NCBI RefSeq assembly: GCF_036226745.1
Contig: NZ_CP109013.1
Span: 6,820,001 to 6,884,000 of the forward strand
DNA: 64,000 bases
Source: Streptomyces sp. NBC_00683
Lineage (GTDB): Bacteria > Actinomycetota > Actinomycetes > Streptomycetales > Streptomycetaceae
Direction: 5' to 3'
Shown here in pieces: positions 33,559-44,133 of this stretch. Each line of letters begins with the position of its first letter. The stretch's first letter is position 1. A program made the translations under genes and the position numbers. The notes beneath the pieces were generated by a model, which was not told where the DNA came from, did no database searches, and was given only the letters and a program-made list of their open reading frames with translations.

Positions 33559-35222
33559 CCGAGTCGATCTACGCGGCAAAGCCCTGGACCGCCCTGCTCA
33601 GCGAGGCGCAGCGGGCCCCGGTCCACCCGGCCGAGACCCTGGTGCACGCCTTCCGCGCCGCTGTCGGGCGGGCTCCCGAGCACCCCGCCCTCGCCTATTT
33701 CGACGGCCGTCTCGGCTACCGCGAGACCGATGAGCTCTCCGACTCCGTGGCCGGGCACCTCGCCGCCGAAGGGCTGCGGCGCGGCGACCGTGTGGCGATC
33801 ATGCTGCAGAACACCCCGCACTTCGTCCTCGCGCTGCTGGGCGCCTGGAAGGCCGGCGCGACCGTCGTCCCGCTGAACCCGATGTACAAGTCCGGCGAGG
33901 TCGGCCACGTACTGAAGGACGCCGGGGTGACCGCGCTGATCTGCTCGGACCGTGCCTGGGAGTCCTATCTGCGGGACACCGCGGAGGCAGCGCCCGGCGT
34001 GAAGATCGCCGTCACCGCCTGCGAGCGCGACCTCCAGACGGCCGACGACCCCCGGGTGCTCGGCTTCGAGAGGCTCCCCGCCCCCGGCCCCGACGACTGG
34101 GCGGCGGACCTGGTGGCCGTGGCCCGCCGGGGACTCGCCGCCCCCGAGGGCACCGAGCTCACCGCCGCCGACGTGGCGCTGATCAGCTACACCTCCGGGA
34201 CGAGCGGTACCCCCAAGGGCGCCATGAACTCCCACGGCAACATCATGGTCAACGCGGAGCGGCAGCGGACCGGCCACCCCATCGCCGAGGGGGCCGCCTA
34301 CTTCGCGCTCGCCCCGCTCTTCCACATCACCGGCATGGTGTGCCAGCTCGCCGCCTGCATCGCCAACGCGGGCACCCTCGTCCTCGCCTACCGCTTCGAG
34401 GCGAGCGTCGTCCTGGAGGCCTTCGCCGAGCACCGCCCCGCCTACACCGTCGGCCCCTCGACCGCCTTCATGGCGCTCGCCGCGCACCCCGGGGTCACCC
34501 GCGAGCACTTCGCCTCCTTCGAGGTGATCTCCTCGGGCGGTGCGCCGCTGCCGCCCGCGCTCGTGGAGAAGTTCCGCGACGGCTTCGGCCCGTACATCCG
34601 CAACGGCTACGGCCTCACCGAGTGCACGGCGCCCTGCGCCGCCGTACCGCCGGAGCACGAGGCCCCCGTCGACCCGGTGTCCGGGACCCTGTCCGTCGGC
34701 GTTCCCGGACCCGACACGCTGGTCAGGATCATCGACGAGAACGGCGACGACGTCCCCTTCGGCGAACAGGGCGAGATAGCCGTACGCGGGCCGCAGGTCG
34801 TCTCCGGCTACTGGAACCTCCCCGAGGCGACCGAGGCAGCCTTCCCCGACGGGGAACTGCGCACCGGCGACATCGGCTTCATGGACGCGGCGGGCTGGCT
34901 CTACGTCGTCGACCGCAAGAAGGACATGATCAACGCCTCCGGCTTCAAGGTCTGGCCACGAGAGGTCGAGGACGTCCTCTACACCCACCCCGCGGTGCGC
35001 GAGGCCGCCGTCGTGGGAGTCCCCGACACCTACCGCGGGGAGACCGTCCGGGCCTACGTCAGCCTGCGTCCGGGGGCCGAGACGGAGCCCGGCGAGCTGA
35101 GCGCGTACTGCAAGGAAAGGCTCGCCGCGTACAAGTACCCGCGCGAAGTGGAGATCCTGACGGAACTCCCGAAGACCGCAAGTGGGAAGATCCTCAGGCG
35201 GGAACTGCGTTCTCCCCGGTAG
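33555..35222 (+). CDS. AMP-forming acyl-CoA ligase
   Basis: A 555-residue adenylate-forming enzyme that activates a carboxylic acid with ATP and CoA. Motifs: ISYTSGTSGTPKGAMNSHGN near residue 212 (P-loop), NGYGLTECTAP near 352, the adenylate-binding GWLYVVDRKKDMINASGFK near 447, and the catalytic Lys in KTASGKILRREL at the C-terminus. Its ATG overlaps the SDR stop codon. The chain length of its substrate is not evident; the operon partners and the linked acyl-CoA dehydrogenases suggest a fatty acid. Confidence 0.94.
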   Translation: MTESIYAAKPWTALLSEAQRAPVHPAETLVHAFRAAVGRAPEHPALAYFDGRLGYRETDELSDSVAGHLAAEGLRRGDRVAIMLQNTPHFVLALLGAWKAGATVVPLNPMYKSGEVGHVLKDAGVTALICSDRAWESYLRDTAEAAPGVKIAVTACERDLQTADDPRVLGFERLPAPGPDDWAADLVAVARRGLAAPEGTELTAADVALISYTSGTSGTPKGAMNSHGNIMVNAERQRTGHPIAEGAAYFALAPLFHITGMVCQLAACIANAGTLVLAYRFEASVVLEAFAEHRPAYTVGPSTAFMALAAHPGVTREHFASFEVISSGGAPLPPALVEKFRDGFGPYIRNGYGLTECTAPCAAVPPEHEAPVDPVSGTLSVGVPGPDTLVRIIDENGDDVPFGEQGEIAVRGPQVVSGYWNLPEATEAAFPDGELRTGDIGFMDAAGWLYVVDRKKDMINASGFKVWPREVEDVLYTHPAVREAAVVGVPDTYRGETVRAYVSLRPGAETEPGELSAYCKERLAAYKYPREVEILTELPKTASGKILRRELRSPR

Positions 35223-35259
35223 AACACTTCACGCACAGACGAGAGGGCAGGTGGCGGCA

Positions 35260-35856
35260 ATGGCCAAGGCGACGGACGGCGGGAACGGTACGCCCGTCCC
35301 TCAACGGCTGCTTGCCGCCGCCACCCGGCTCTTCGCCGAGCGTGGCTACGACCGCACCTCGGTCCAGGAGATCGTCGAGGCGGCGGGCGTCACCAAAGGC
35401 GCCCTCTACCACTATTTCGGCTCCAAGGAGGACCTCCTCCAGGAGGTCTACGCCCGGGTGCTGCGGCTGCAGCAGGAGCGGCTCGACGCGTACGCGAACG
35501 CCGAGGCCCCGATCGAGCAGCGGCTGCGCGACGCGGCGGCGGACGTGGTCGTCACCACCATCGAGAACCTCGACGACGCCTCGATCTTCTTCCGCTCGAT
35601 GCACCACCTGAGCCCGGAGAAGAACAAGCAGGTACGGATGGAGCGGCGCCGCTACCACGAGGGCTTCCGGGCGCTGGTCGAGGAGGGGCAGCGCAGCGGG
35701 GTGTTCTCCTCGGCGACCCCGGCGGACCTGGTGGTCGACTACCACTTCGGTTCGGTCCACCACCTGTCCACGTGGTACAGCCCGGACGGCCCCCTCAGCC
35801 AGCAGGAGGTCGCCGACCACCTGGCCGACCTGCTCCTGAGGGCTCTGCGCCCCTGA
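35260..35856 (+). CDS. TetR family regulator of the SDR/ligase operon
   Basis: A 198-residue regulator with the helix-turn-helix at about residues 16-60 (LLAAATRLFAERGYDRTSV, then AGVTKGALYHYFGSKEDLLQ). The ligand domain contains SMHHLSPEKNKQV and FGSVHHLSTWYSPDG, which resemble the KstR/FadR-like members that sense acyl-CoA. The ATG at 35260 is preferred over GTG 35251. As the last gene of the SDR-ligase operon it probably represses that operon and the phosphotransferase-ACAD operon, since both carry the ACATACCGACTGGT word. Confidence 0.87.
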   Translation: MAKATDGGNGTPVPQRLLAAATRLFAERGYDRTSVQEIVEAAGVTKGALYHYFGSKEDLLQEVYARVLRLQQERLDAYANAEAPIEQRLRDAAADVVVTTIENLDDASIFFRSMHHLSPEKNKQVRMERRRYHEGFRALVEEGQRSGVFSSATPADLVVDYHFGSVHHLSTWYSPDGPLSQQEVADHLADLLLRALRP

Positions 35857-35910
35857 CGGCCGAAGCCGCCGGACTCCGTGTGCCGGACGCGGAGGCGCTG
35901 CCGCAGGCCG

Positions 35911-36621
35911 TCAGCCGGCGTCGGCCCACCGCGGGACCGTCGGCAGGACCTTCTCGGCGACGCGGAGCAGCACCGCGTCGTCCGGCGTCATGCCGTCCGT
36001 GCGCCACACGGCCACCTCGAAGGACCCGCCGCCGTCCTTCGCGTCCTGGGCCACGCTGAGGACGCGGGCCGGAGCGCCGGGACCGCTCTCGGAGTCGCTG
36101 CCGTCGAGGCGGAAGCTGATGCTGATGGTGCGCTGCGAGTAGATGACCGCCGGGCGGCCCAGAAACGTCTGCTGCCGGGCGTCGGCCCCCAGGAGCGTGG
36201 CGGACCCGTCCACCGGAAGACCGTCGTAGGTGGCCGACAACGTCACGGTGTAGGTGCCGAACTCGACCTGGGCCGAGGGGGTGTCGATCTCCTTCGCGCC
36301 GGAGAAGTCGAGGGAGCCGCCGTTGCCGCTGGCCGACTTCACGGTCTCCCCGGGCGTCCCCAGCACCTCGGCCAGGCCGGGACGGTTAAGTGCCTCGCAC
36401 AGCTGCGCCCCGGAGACCCGCCAGGGCGCCTTCCCGGGCTTTCCCGTCGCCTTCTCGGGCTCCCCGCCCGAGCAGGTGGCAGGCGGCGGGACGCTGTCCG
36501 CGGACGACGTCTCCTGGACCGTCCACAGTCCGACCCCCAGTGCCCCTACCAGCGCCACGGCCAGGACGGCCTGCCCCCATGCGCCCGTGCCCTTCGTGGG
36601 TGCGCCTGTTACGTCTGCCAT
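35911..36621 (-). CDS. DUF6215-like membrane-anchored protein
   Basis: A 236-residue protein: a short cytoplasmic lead, one transmembrane helix at about residues 16-35 (AWGQAVLAVALVGALGVGLW), then an extracytoplasmic domain with two Cys (near residues 50 and 75) that could form a disulfide. From memory this layout and the WGQAV start fit the Streptomyces DUF6215 family, whose function is unknown. GGGGGA precedes the ATG at 36621. It is convergent with the TetR gene. Confidence 0.62.
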   Translation of the reverse strand: MADVTGAPTKGTGAWGQAVLAVALVGALGVGLWTVQETSSADSVPPPATCSGGEPEKATGKPGKAPWRVSGAQLCEALNRPGLAEVLGTPGETVKSASGNGGSLDFSGAKEIDTPSAQVEFGTYTVTLSATYDGLPVDGSATLLGADARQQTFLGRPAVIYSQRTISISFRLDGSDSESGPGAPARVLSVAQDAKDGGGSFEVAVWRTDGMTPDDAVLLRVAEKVLPTVPRWADAG

Positions 36622-38305
<1,684 letters not shown>

Positions 38306-38312
38306 ACTCCTT

Positions 38313-38348
38313 CGGCGGTGCGGTCAGTAGGAGCGGGCCGCACCGCCG
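38313..38348. terminator. convergent hairpin terminator
   Basis: Perfect 11-bp arms CGGCGGTGCGG / CCGCACCGCCG with a 14-nt loop, 8 nt after the aminopeptidase stop and 5 nt before the end of the acyl-CoA dehydrogenase gene. Confidence 0.75.
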
Positions 38349-38352
38349 TCGG

Positions 38353-39567
38353 TCAGAGGTACTTCTTGATCTCGCGACGGGCGAGCGACCGCTGGTGCAC
38401 CTCGTCCGGCCCGTCCGCCAGCCGCAGGGTCCGTGCCGAGGACCACAGTTCGGCCAGCGGGAAGTCCTGGCTCACACCGCCGGCGCCGTACAGCTGCACC
38501 GCCTGGTCGAGAATGCCGACGACCGCGCGCGGCGTGGCGATCTTGATCGACTGGATCTCGGTGTGCGCCCCGCGGTTGCCCACGGTGTCCATCAGCCAGG
38601 CCGTCTTCAGGACGAGCAGCCGCAGCTGCTCCACGGTCACCCGGGCGTCAGCGATCCAGTTCTGCACGACGCCCTGCTGGGCGAGCGGCTTGCCGAAGGC
38701 CGTACGGGACACGGCCCGCCTGCACATCAGCTCGATCGCGCGCTCGGCCATCCCGATCAGTCGCATGCAGTGGTGGATACGGCCCGGGCCCAGCCGTGCC
38801 TGGGCGATGGCGAAGCCGCCGCCCTCCTCGCCGATCAGATTCGCGGCGGGCACCCGCACATCGGTGAACACGACCTCGGCGTGGCCGCCGTGGGAGTGGT
38901 CCTCGTAGCCGTACACCTGCATCGCACGGCGCACCTCCAGGCCGGGGGTGTCGCGCGGGACGAGGATCATGGACTGCTGGCGGCGGATGTCCTCGCCGTC
39001 CGGGTCGGTCTTGCCCATCACGATGAAGACGGCGCAGTCCGGGTTCATCGCCCCGGAGATGTACCACTTGCGCCCGTTGATGACGTATTCGTCGCCTTCC
39101 CGCACGATCCGCGTCTCGATGTTCGTCGCGTCCGACGAGGCCACCTCGGGCTCCGTCATCGCGAACGCCGAGCGGATCTCGCCGGCGAGCAGCGGCTCCA
39201 GCCACTGCTTCTTCTGCTCGTCCGTGGCGAACTGGAAGAGCACCTCCATGTTCCCGGTGTCCGGGGCCGCGCAGTTCAGCGCGGTCGGAGCCAGATGCGG
39301 GCTGCGGCCGGTGATCTCGGCGAGCGGGGCGTACTGGAGGTTCGTCAGTCCGGCACCGTACTCCGCGTCGGGGAGGAAGAGGTTCCACAGGCCCTGCCTG
39401 CGCGCCTCCGCCTTGAGGTCCTCCACGATCTGCGGGGTGTCCCACGGCGAGGCGAGCCGGGCGCGCTGCTCCTCCGCGACCGCCTCGGCCGGGTACACGT
39501 GCTCGTCCATGAAGGCCAGCAGCTTCGTGCGCAGCTCTTCGGTACGGGCGTCGAATGCGAAGTCCAT
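38353..39567 (-). CDS. ACAD10/11-type acyl-CoA dehydrogenase
   Basis: A 404-residue flavoenzyme. FAD/acyl-CoA signatures are FAMTEPEVASSDATNI (about residue 135) and YGAGGVSQDFPLAELW near 363, with ADGPDEVHQRSLARREIKKY at the end, typical of the ACAD10/11 group that dehydrogenates 4-hydroxy or long-chain acyl-CoA. It starts MDFAFDARTEEL 6 nt after the phosphotransferase stop codon, so the two form an operon. In animals these two activities are joined in one protein. Confidence 0.93.
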   Translation of the reverse strand: MDFAFDARTEELRTKLLAFMDEHVYPAEAVAEEQRARLASPWDTPQIVEDLKAEARRQGLWNLFLPDAEYGAGLTNLQYAPLAEITGRSPHLAPTALNCAAPDTGNMEVLFQFATDEQKKQWLEPLLAGEIRSAFAMTEPEVASSDATNIETRIVREGDEYVINGRKWYISGAMNPDCAVFIVMGKTDPDGEDIRRQQSMILVPRDTPGLEVRRAMQVYGYEDHSHGGHAEVVFTDVRVPAANLIGEEGGGFAIAQARLGPGRIHHCMRLIGMAERAIELMCRRAVSRTAFGKPLAQQGVVQNWIADARVTVEQLRLLVLKTAWLMDTVGNRGAHTEIQSIKIATPRAVVGILDQAVQLYGAGGVSQDFPLAELWSSARTLRLADGPDEVHQRSLARREIKKYL

Positions 39568-39573
39568 GGGTGA

Positions 39574-40596
39574 TCAGCCTTCCTGGAGGGTGGTGAGGCC
39601 GTGCGCGATGAAGACGGGGACGAGGTCGCCGATGCGGTCGAAGCCGGGGCCGACGGTCTGGCCGAGGGTGTACCGGTAGTGGATGCCCTCGAGGATCACG
39701 GCGAGCTTGAACCAGGCGAATGCCGTGTACCAGGAGATGCCGGAGGTGTCCCGGCCGGAGCGGGCGGCGTAGCGCTCGATCAGCTCGGCGGGAGTGGGGT
39801 GACCGGCCGCGCCGCTGGTGGTGGACACCGGGGAGGCGGGCAGGTCGAGGTCGGAGCTGTACATCACGAGCAGGCCGAGGTCGGTCAGCGGGTCGCCGAG
39901 CGTGGACATCTCCCAGTCCAGGACGGCCTTGATCCGGTCGTCCTCCCCGATCAGCACGTTGTCCAGGCGGTAGTCGCCGTGCACGACGGTGGGTGCGGGG
40001 GAGGCGGGCAGCGCCCGGCCGAGCGCGGCGTGCAGCTCGTCGATGCCGGCCAGCTCACGGTTGCGGGATGCGTCCAACTGCTTGCCCCAGCGCCGCAGCT
40101 GGCGGTCCAGGAAGCCCTCGGGGCGCCCGAAGTCGCCGAGGCCGACGGCCTCCGGGTCCACGGCGTGCAGATCGACGAGGGTGTCGACGAGTCCGAGGAC
40201 GGCGGCCCGGGTGCGCTCGGGGCCGAGGGGGGCGAGCTGCTCGGCGGTGCGGTACGGGGTTCCCTCGACGTACTCCATGACGTAGAACGACGCGCCGATG
40301 ACCGACTCGTCCTCGCACAGCAGCACCGGCTCGGGCACCGGTACGGCGGTCGGATGCAGGGCGCTGATCACCCGGTGCTCGCGCTTCATGTCGTGCGCGG
40401 TGGCCAGCACGTGGCCCAGCGGCGGTCTGCGGACGACCCACTGCCCCGTGCCGTCGGTGACGATGTAGGTCAGGTTGGAGCGTCCGCCCTCGATCAGCCG
40501 GCCTTCGAGCGGTCCGTTCACCAGCCCGGGCCGCTCGCGGTCGAGGAACCCACGCAGCAGGTCGAGGTCGAGACCTGGCGGATGGACTGGGCTCAT
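39574..40596 (-). CDS. APH-fold phosphotransferase of ACAD10/11 type
   Basis: A 340-residue kinase-like protein. It has the catalytic loop VVHGDYRLDNVLIG (about residue 205) and the metal-binding KAVLDWEMSTLGDPLTDLG (about 225), which in the APH fold hold the catalytic Asp and the DxD-like Asp. The C-terminal ITWYTAFAWFKLAVILEGI-like end is typical of the family linked to acyl-CoA dehydrogenase. With the ACAD it is expected to phosphorylate and eliminate 4-hydroxyacyl-CoA, an inference from the eukaryotic fusion. GGAGGTG lies before the ATG at 40596. Confidence 0.9.
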   Translation of the reverse strand: MSPVHPPGLDLDLLRGFLDRERPGLVNGPLEGRLIEGGRSNLTYIVTDGTGQWVVRRPPLGHVLATAHDMKREHRVISALHPTAVPVPEPVLLCEDESVIGASFYVMEYVEGTPYRTAEQLAPLGPERTRAAVLGLVDTLVDLHAVDPEAVGLGDFGRPEGFLDRQLRRWGKQLDASRNRELAGIDELHAALGRALPASPAPTVVHGDYRLDNVLIGEDDRIKAVLDWEMSTLGDPLTDLGLLVMYSSDLDLPASPVSTTSGAAGHPTPAELIERYAARSGRDTSGISWYTAFAWFKLAVILEGIHYRYTLGQTVGPGFDRIGDLVPVFIAHGLTTLQEG

Positions 40597-40641
40597 GGTG
40601 CGCACCTCCGGGACGGTTGAACGATCGGGACCATGATGCCG

Positions 40642-40655
40642 ACCAGTCGGTATGT
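40642..40655. promoter_or_regulatory. operator word ACATACCGACTGGT, copy 2
   Basis: On the plus strand ACCAGTCGGTATGT, the reverse complement of copy 1 at 32742. Here the dyad CCGAC-CA-GTCGG is perfect in its arms. It lies 46 bp upstream of the phosphotransferase start. Confidence 0.72.
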
Positions 40656-40737
40656 CGTCCAGTGAACTCCCGGAATCAAGTGGACGATCTTGGCTCACGG
40701 TCTGGCGTTCAGTCGTATCCCTGAATAGGGTTCACGT

Positions 40738-42027
40738 ATGGATACAGCATTGTTGATCGACGACGTCCGGCTGACCCCGATCCTCATCGCCGATCCGCCG
40801 CTGCTGAACACCCAGGGCGTCCACCAGCCGTACACCCCGCGGCTCATCGTGGAGGTCGTCACACGCGGCGGTGTCACGGGAATCGGGGAGACCTACGGCG
40901 ACGGCACCTACCTCGAACTGGCCGAGCCGCTTGCCCGCGCCCTCCCCGGCCGCCCGGTCAGCGACCTGAACGGCCTCTTCGCCCTGGCCGACGAGGTGTG
41001 CGGCGACTCACGCGCCGCCGACGGGCGGGTCGACGCGGGTGGGCTGCGCGGCGTGCAGACCGCCGACAAGCTGCGGCTCTCCGTCGTCTCCGGGTTCGAG
41101 GTCGCCTGCCTGGACGCGCTCGGCAAGACCCTCGGCCTGCCCGTGCACGCCCTGCTCGGCGGCAAGGTCCGCGACCGCGTCGAGTACAGCGCGTACCTCT
41201 TCTACCGCTGGGCCGCCCACCCCGCGGGCGGCGAACCCGACGACTGGGGCGCGGCCCTCGACCCCGCCGGAGTCGTCGCCCAGGCGCAGCGCTTCTCCCG
41301 CGAGCACGGGTTCACCTCCTTCAAGCTCAAGGGCGGAGTCTTCGAGCCCGACCAGGAGATCGCCGCCGTCCGCGCGCTCGCCGAGGCCTTCCCGGGGCAG
41401 CCGCTGAGGCTGGACCCCAACGGTGCCTGGTCCGTGGAGACCTCGCTGTACGTCGCCGATCAGCTCAAGGGCGTACTGGAATATCTGGAGGACCCGGCGA
41501 GCGGTACAGCGGCGATGGCGGAGGTCTCCGCCGGGACGGACCTCCCGCTCGCCACGAACATGTGCGTCACCACCCTCGCGGAAGTCCCCGAGGCCTTCGC
41601 CCGCGACGCGGTCCAGGTGATCCTCTCCGACCACCACTACTGGGGCGGGCTGCACCGCACCCGTGAACTGGCCGGGATCTGCCGCACCTTCGGCGTCGGA
41701 CTCTCCATGCACTCCAACACCCACCTCGGCATCAGCCTGGCCGCGATGACCCACGTAGCCGCCACCGTGCCCAACCTCGACTACGCCTGCGACAGCCACT
41801 ACCCCTGGCAGACCGAGGACGTCATCACCACCCGCCACACCTTCGAGGACGGACACCTCGCCGTCTCCGACGCCCCCGGACTCGGCGTCGAACTGGACCG
41901 CGACCGGCTGGCCGCGCTCCACCGGCGCTGGCTCGACGACGACGGCACGATGCGCGCACGCGACGACGCGGCGGCGATGCGCAAGGCCGACCCCGAGTGG
42001 GTGACTCCTCCGATCCCGCGCTGGTGA
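40738..42027 (+). CDS. glucarate dehydratase-like enolase superfamily enzyme
   Basis: A 429-residue member of the mandelate racemase/glucarate dehydratase branch. The base Lys motif is FKLKGG near residue 198, the three metal ligands are in RLDPNGAWS (Asp), LEDPASG (Glu) and ATNMCVTT (Asn), and the second base His is in SMHSNTHLG near 325. It should dehydrate an acid sugar such as glucarate. No transporter or aldolase of the glucarate route is adjacent, and the next gene (HxlR) is convergent. The stop codon lies in a 9-bp triplicate repeat. Confidence 0.88.
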   Translation: MDTALLIDDVRLTPILIADPPLLNTQGVHQPYTPRLIVEVVTRGGVTGIGETYGDGTYLELAEPLARALPGRPVSDLNGLFALADEVCGDSRAADGRVDAGGLRGVQTADKLRLSVVSGFEVACLDALGKTLGLPVHALLGGKVRDRVEYSAYLFYRWAAHPAGGEPDDWGAALDPAGVVAQAQRFSREHGFTSFKLKGGVFEPDQEIAAVRALAEAFPGQPLRLDPNGAWSVETSLYVADQLKGVLEYLEDPASGTAAMAEVSAGTDLPLATNMCVTTLAEVPEAFARDAVQVILSDHHYWGGLHRTRELAGICRTFGVGLSMHSNTHLGISLAAMTHVAATVPNLDYACDSHYPWQTEDVITTRHTFEDGHLAVSDAPGLGVELDRDRLAALHRRWLDDDGTMRARDDAAAMRKADPEWVTPPIPRW

Positions 42028-42049
42028 GGCCGATGAGGCCGGTGAGGCC
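42023..42049 (+). repeat. 9-bp triplicate over the glucarate dehydratase stop
   Basis: GGTGAGGCC, GATGAGGCC, GGTGAGGCC in tandem; the first copy supplies the TGA stop codon (42025-42027). Confidence 0.8.
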
Positions 42050-42064
42050 CCAGGGCGGAAGGCC

Positions 42065-42406
42065 CTAGTCCTCCCAGCCCTGCGCAGCGACGAACGCGTC
42101 CCCGTACCGGGCCGACCAGCGGCCCAGGGCCTCGATCGGTTCGAGCAGTGTCCGGCCGAGCGCTGTCAGCGCGTACTCCACGCGCGGCGGTGCCTCGGCG
42201 TACGCGCACCGCTCCACCAGCCCGTACCCCTCCAGCCGGCGCAGCGTCTCGGTCAGCACCTTGGCGCTGATGCCACCGATCTCCGCCCGCAGTTCACCGG
42301 GCCGGCGCGGGCCCGTGGCCAGCGCGTACAGGACCACGGGATTCCAGGTGTTCGCCAGCAGGTCGAAGCCGAGCCTGGCCCGGCAGTCCGCGAGCAGCCG
42401 GTCCAC
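42065..42406 (-). CDS. HxlR family regulator
   Basis: A 113-residue MarR-like winged-helix protein. LANTWNPVVLYALATGPRRP is the family hallmark, followed by the recognition helix in ISAKVLTETLRRLEGYGLV. The GTG at 42406 is preceded by GGGGAGGGGG. It is divergent from the NADPH-type oxidoreductase at 42509 and likely regulates it, a common pairing for HxlR with redox enzymes. It is short of the upstream ORF start by 14 residues that carry no similarity. Confidence 0.9.
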   Translation of the reverse strand: MDRLLADCRARLGFDLLANTWNPVVLYALATGPRRPGELRAEIGGISAKVLTETLRRLEGYGLVERCAYAEAPPRVEYALTALGRTLLEPIEALGRWSARYGDAFVAAQGWED

Positions 42407-42508
42407 GGTTCCCCCTCCCCGGCCCGTTGGACACCGAACGGTGCGCAACGGATCTCCTAGCGTTCCGACAGGACGACGCTACGCGAACAGCGGCCACGGG
42501 AGACGGAC

Positions 42509-43147
42509 ATGCGCATCGGCATCATCGGTACGGGAAACATGGCGGAAGCCCTCGGCACCCAGTGGGGGAGGGCCGGGCACGACGTCCTCTTCGGCGGCCG
42601 GTCACCCGACCGCGCCCGTTCCCTCGCCGGCCGCACCGGCCAGAGCGCGGGCACGGTCACCGAGGCGGCGGCCTTCGGCGACGCGATCCTGCTCGCCGTG
42701 CCGTACGACGCCGTTGCCGGTGTCCTCGGCGGCCTCGGCGCCGCGGACGGTGCCCTGCGGGACCGGCTGCTGATCGACTGCACCAACGCCGTCGGACCCG
42801 GATTCAGGCTCACCACGGACGGGGGCCCGGGCGCCGCCCGTACGATCGCCGACTCCACCGGGGCGCGGGTCGTCAAGGCGTTCAACCACCTCCCGGACTC
42901 CGTGTGGCGGCTCACCCCGCCCGTTTTCGCCGACGGGCCGGTCACCGTCCCGCTGTGCGGGGACGACGAGCAGGCCCTGGAGGCGGTACGGGTCCTGGTG
43001 CGGGCCCTGGGATGCGTACCGCTGACCGTGGGCGGGCTCGACCGGGCCGGGTATCTGGAGACGACGACGGCCTTTCTCATCGGGCTCTGGCACTCCGGTC
43101 ACGACCCGCGCACCCTGCTCCCGCCCTTCCACGCCGCCACAGCCTGA
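42509..43147 (+). CDS. NADP-binding F420 reductase-like protein
   Basis: A 212-residue dinucleotide-binding protein. The N-terminal Rossmann motif GIIGTGNMAEALG (residues 4-16) is followed by FGGRSPDRAR, consistent with NADP preference, and KAFNHLPDSVW near residue 125, the segment seen in F420:NADP oxidoreductase-like proteins. It should move hydride between NADP and a cofactor or small substrate. The divergent HxlR gene is its probable regulator; the quinone-oxidoreductase-like gene follows on the same strand. Confidence 0.85.
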   Translation: MRIGIIGTGNMAEALGTQWGRAGHDVLFGGRSPDRARSLAGRTGQSAGTVTEAAAFGDAILLAVPYDAVAGVLGGLGAADGALRDRLLIDCTNAVGPGFRLTTDGGPGAARTIADSTGARVVKAFNHLPDSVWRLTPPVFADGPVTVPLCGDDEQALEAVRVLVRALGCVPLTVGGLDRAGYLETTTAFLIGLWHSGHDPRTLLPPFHAATA

Positions 43148-43183
43148 GTTGCGGGGACCCTGACCTGCGCCGATCGTCGGAGG

Positions 43184-44119
43184 ATGAAGGCGATCAGCTA
43201 CAGCAGCTACGGTCCGGCCGATGTACTGGAGTACGGCGACCGGCCCGACCCCAAGGTCGGCCCGGACTCGGTCCTGGTGAAGGTGCGGGCCGCGGCCGTC
43301 AACCCGGTCGACTGGAAGGCGCGCCAGGGCTACCTCCAGTCGGCGCTGGAAGCCGTCTTCCCGGTCATTCCCGGCTGGGACGTCTCCGGAGTCGTCGTCC
43401 AACCCGGTGCCGCCGTCGACGAGTTCTCCGTGGGCGACGAGGTCATCGGCTACGTGCGCGAGGACTTCCTCTCGCGCGGGACCCTCGCCGAATACGTCGC
43501 CGCCCCCGTGCGCACCCTCGCCCGCAAGCCCCTGAACCTGAGCTTCGAGGAGGCCGCCGGCCTCCCGCTGTGCGGACTCACCGCCTACCAGGTGCTCCAC
43601 CGCACCCTGAAGGTCCAGGACGGCGAGACGGTCCTCGTCCACGCCGCCGCCGGAGGGGTCGGCTCGTTCGCCGTCCAGCTCGCCCGGCACGCGGGCTGCC
43701 GGGTCATCGGCACGGCAGGCCCCCACAACCACGAGTACGTGCGGCAGCTGGGCGCCGAACCCGTGGAGTACGGCGAGGGGCTCGCCGACCGGCTGCGGGC
43801 CCTGGCCCCCGAGGGCATCGACGCCGCGTTCGACACCGTCGGCGGGGAAGCCCTGCGGGTCTCCGCGGAGACGCTCGCCCCCGACGGCAGGCTCGCCTCC
43901 ATCGCGGACGCGGAGGTCTTCTCCTACGGCGGCCGCTACGCCTTCGTGCGCCCCGACGCCCAGGACCTCGCACAGATCGCGGAACTGGCCGAGCAGGGCA
44001 TCATCACCGTCCACGTCGACCAGGTCTTCACCCTGGAGCAGGCCGCGGACGCCTACCGGCTCAACGAGCAGGGGCGCACCCGCGGCAAGATCGTCGTCAC
44101 CGTGGACTGGGAGAGCTGA
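43184..44119 (+). CDS. NADP-dependent quinone oxidoreductase-like protein
   Basis: A 311-residue medium-chain dehydrogenase without zinc ligands. Features are VNPVDWKARQGYLQ at residue 40, and the NADPH motif HAAAGGVGSFAVQLARHAG near 148, with the short-chain QOR arrangement. Such enzymes reduce quinones or enones. It lies 36 nt after the NADP-binding gene on the same strand, so both may be induced together by HxlR ligands. Confidence 0.9.
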   Translation: MKAISYSSYGPADVLEYGDRPDPKVGPDSVLVKVRAAAVNPVDWKARQGYLQSALEAVFPVIPGWDVSGVVVQPGAAVDEFSVGDEVIGYVREDFLSRGTLAEYVAAPVRTLARKPLNLSFEEAAGLPLCGLTAYQVLHRTLKVQDGETVLVHAAAGGVGSFAVQLARHAGCRVIGTAGPHNHEYVRQLGAEPVEYGEGLADRLRALAPEGIDAAFDTVGGEALRVSAETLAPDGRLASIADAEVFSYGGRYAFVRPDAQDLAQIAELAEQGIITVHVDQVFTLEQAADAYRLNEQGRTRGKIVVTVDWES

Positions 44120-44133
44120 GACCGCGCGGCCGA

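Noticed and set aside
28449..35856. Secondary-metabolite gene cluster
   Set aside because: An acylase, a ligase and an SDR are near each other, but there is no synthase, carrier protein or tailoring set; they are in separate transcription units.
39574..40596. Aminoglycoside resistance kinase
   Set aside because: The fold is APH-like, but pairing with ACAD and the ACAD10/11-type sequence argue for acyl metabolism.
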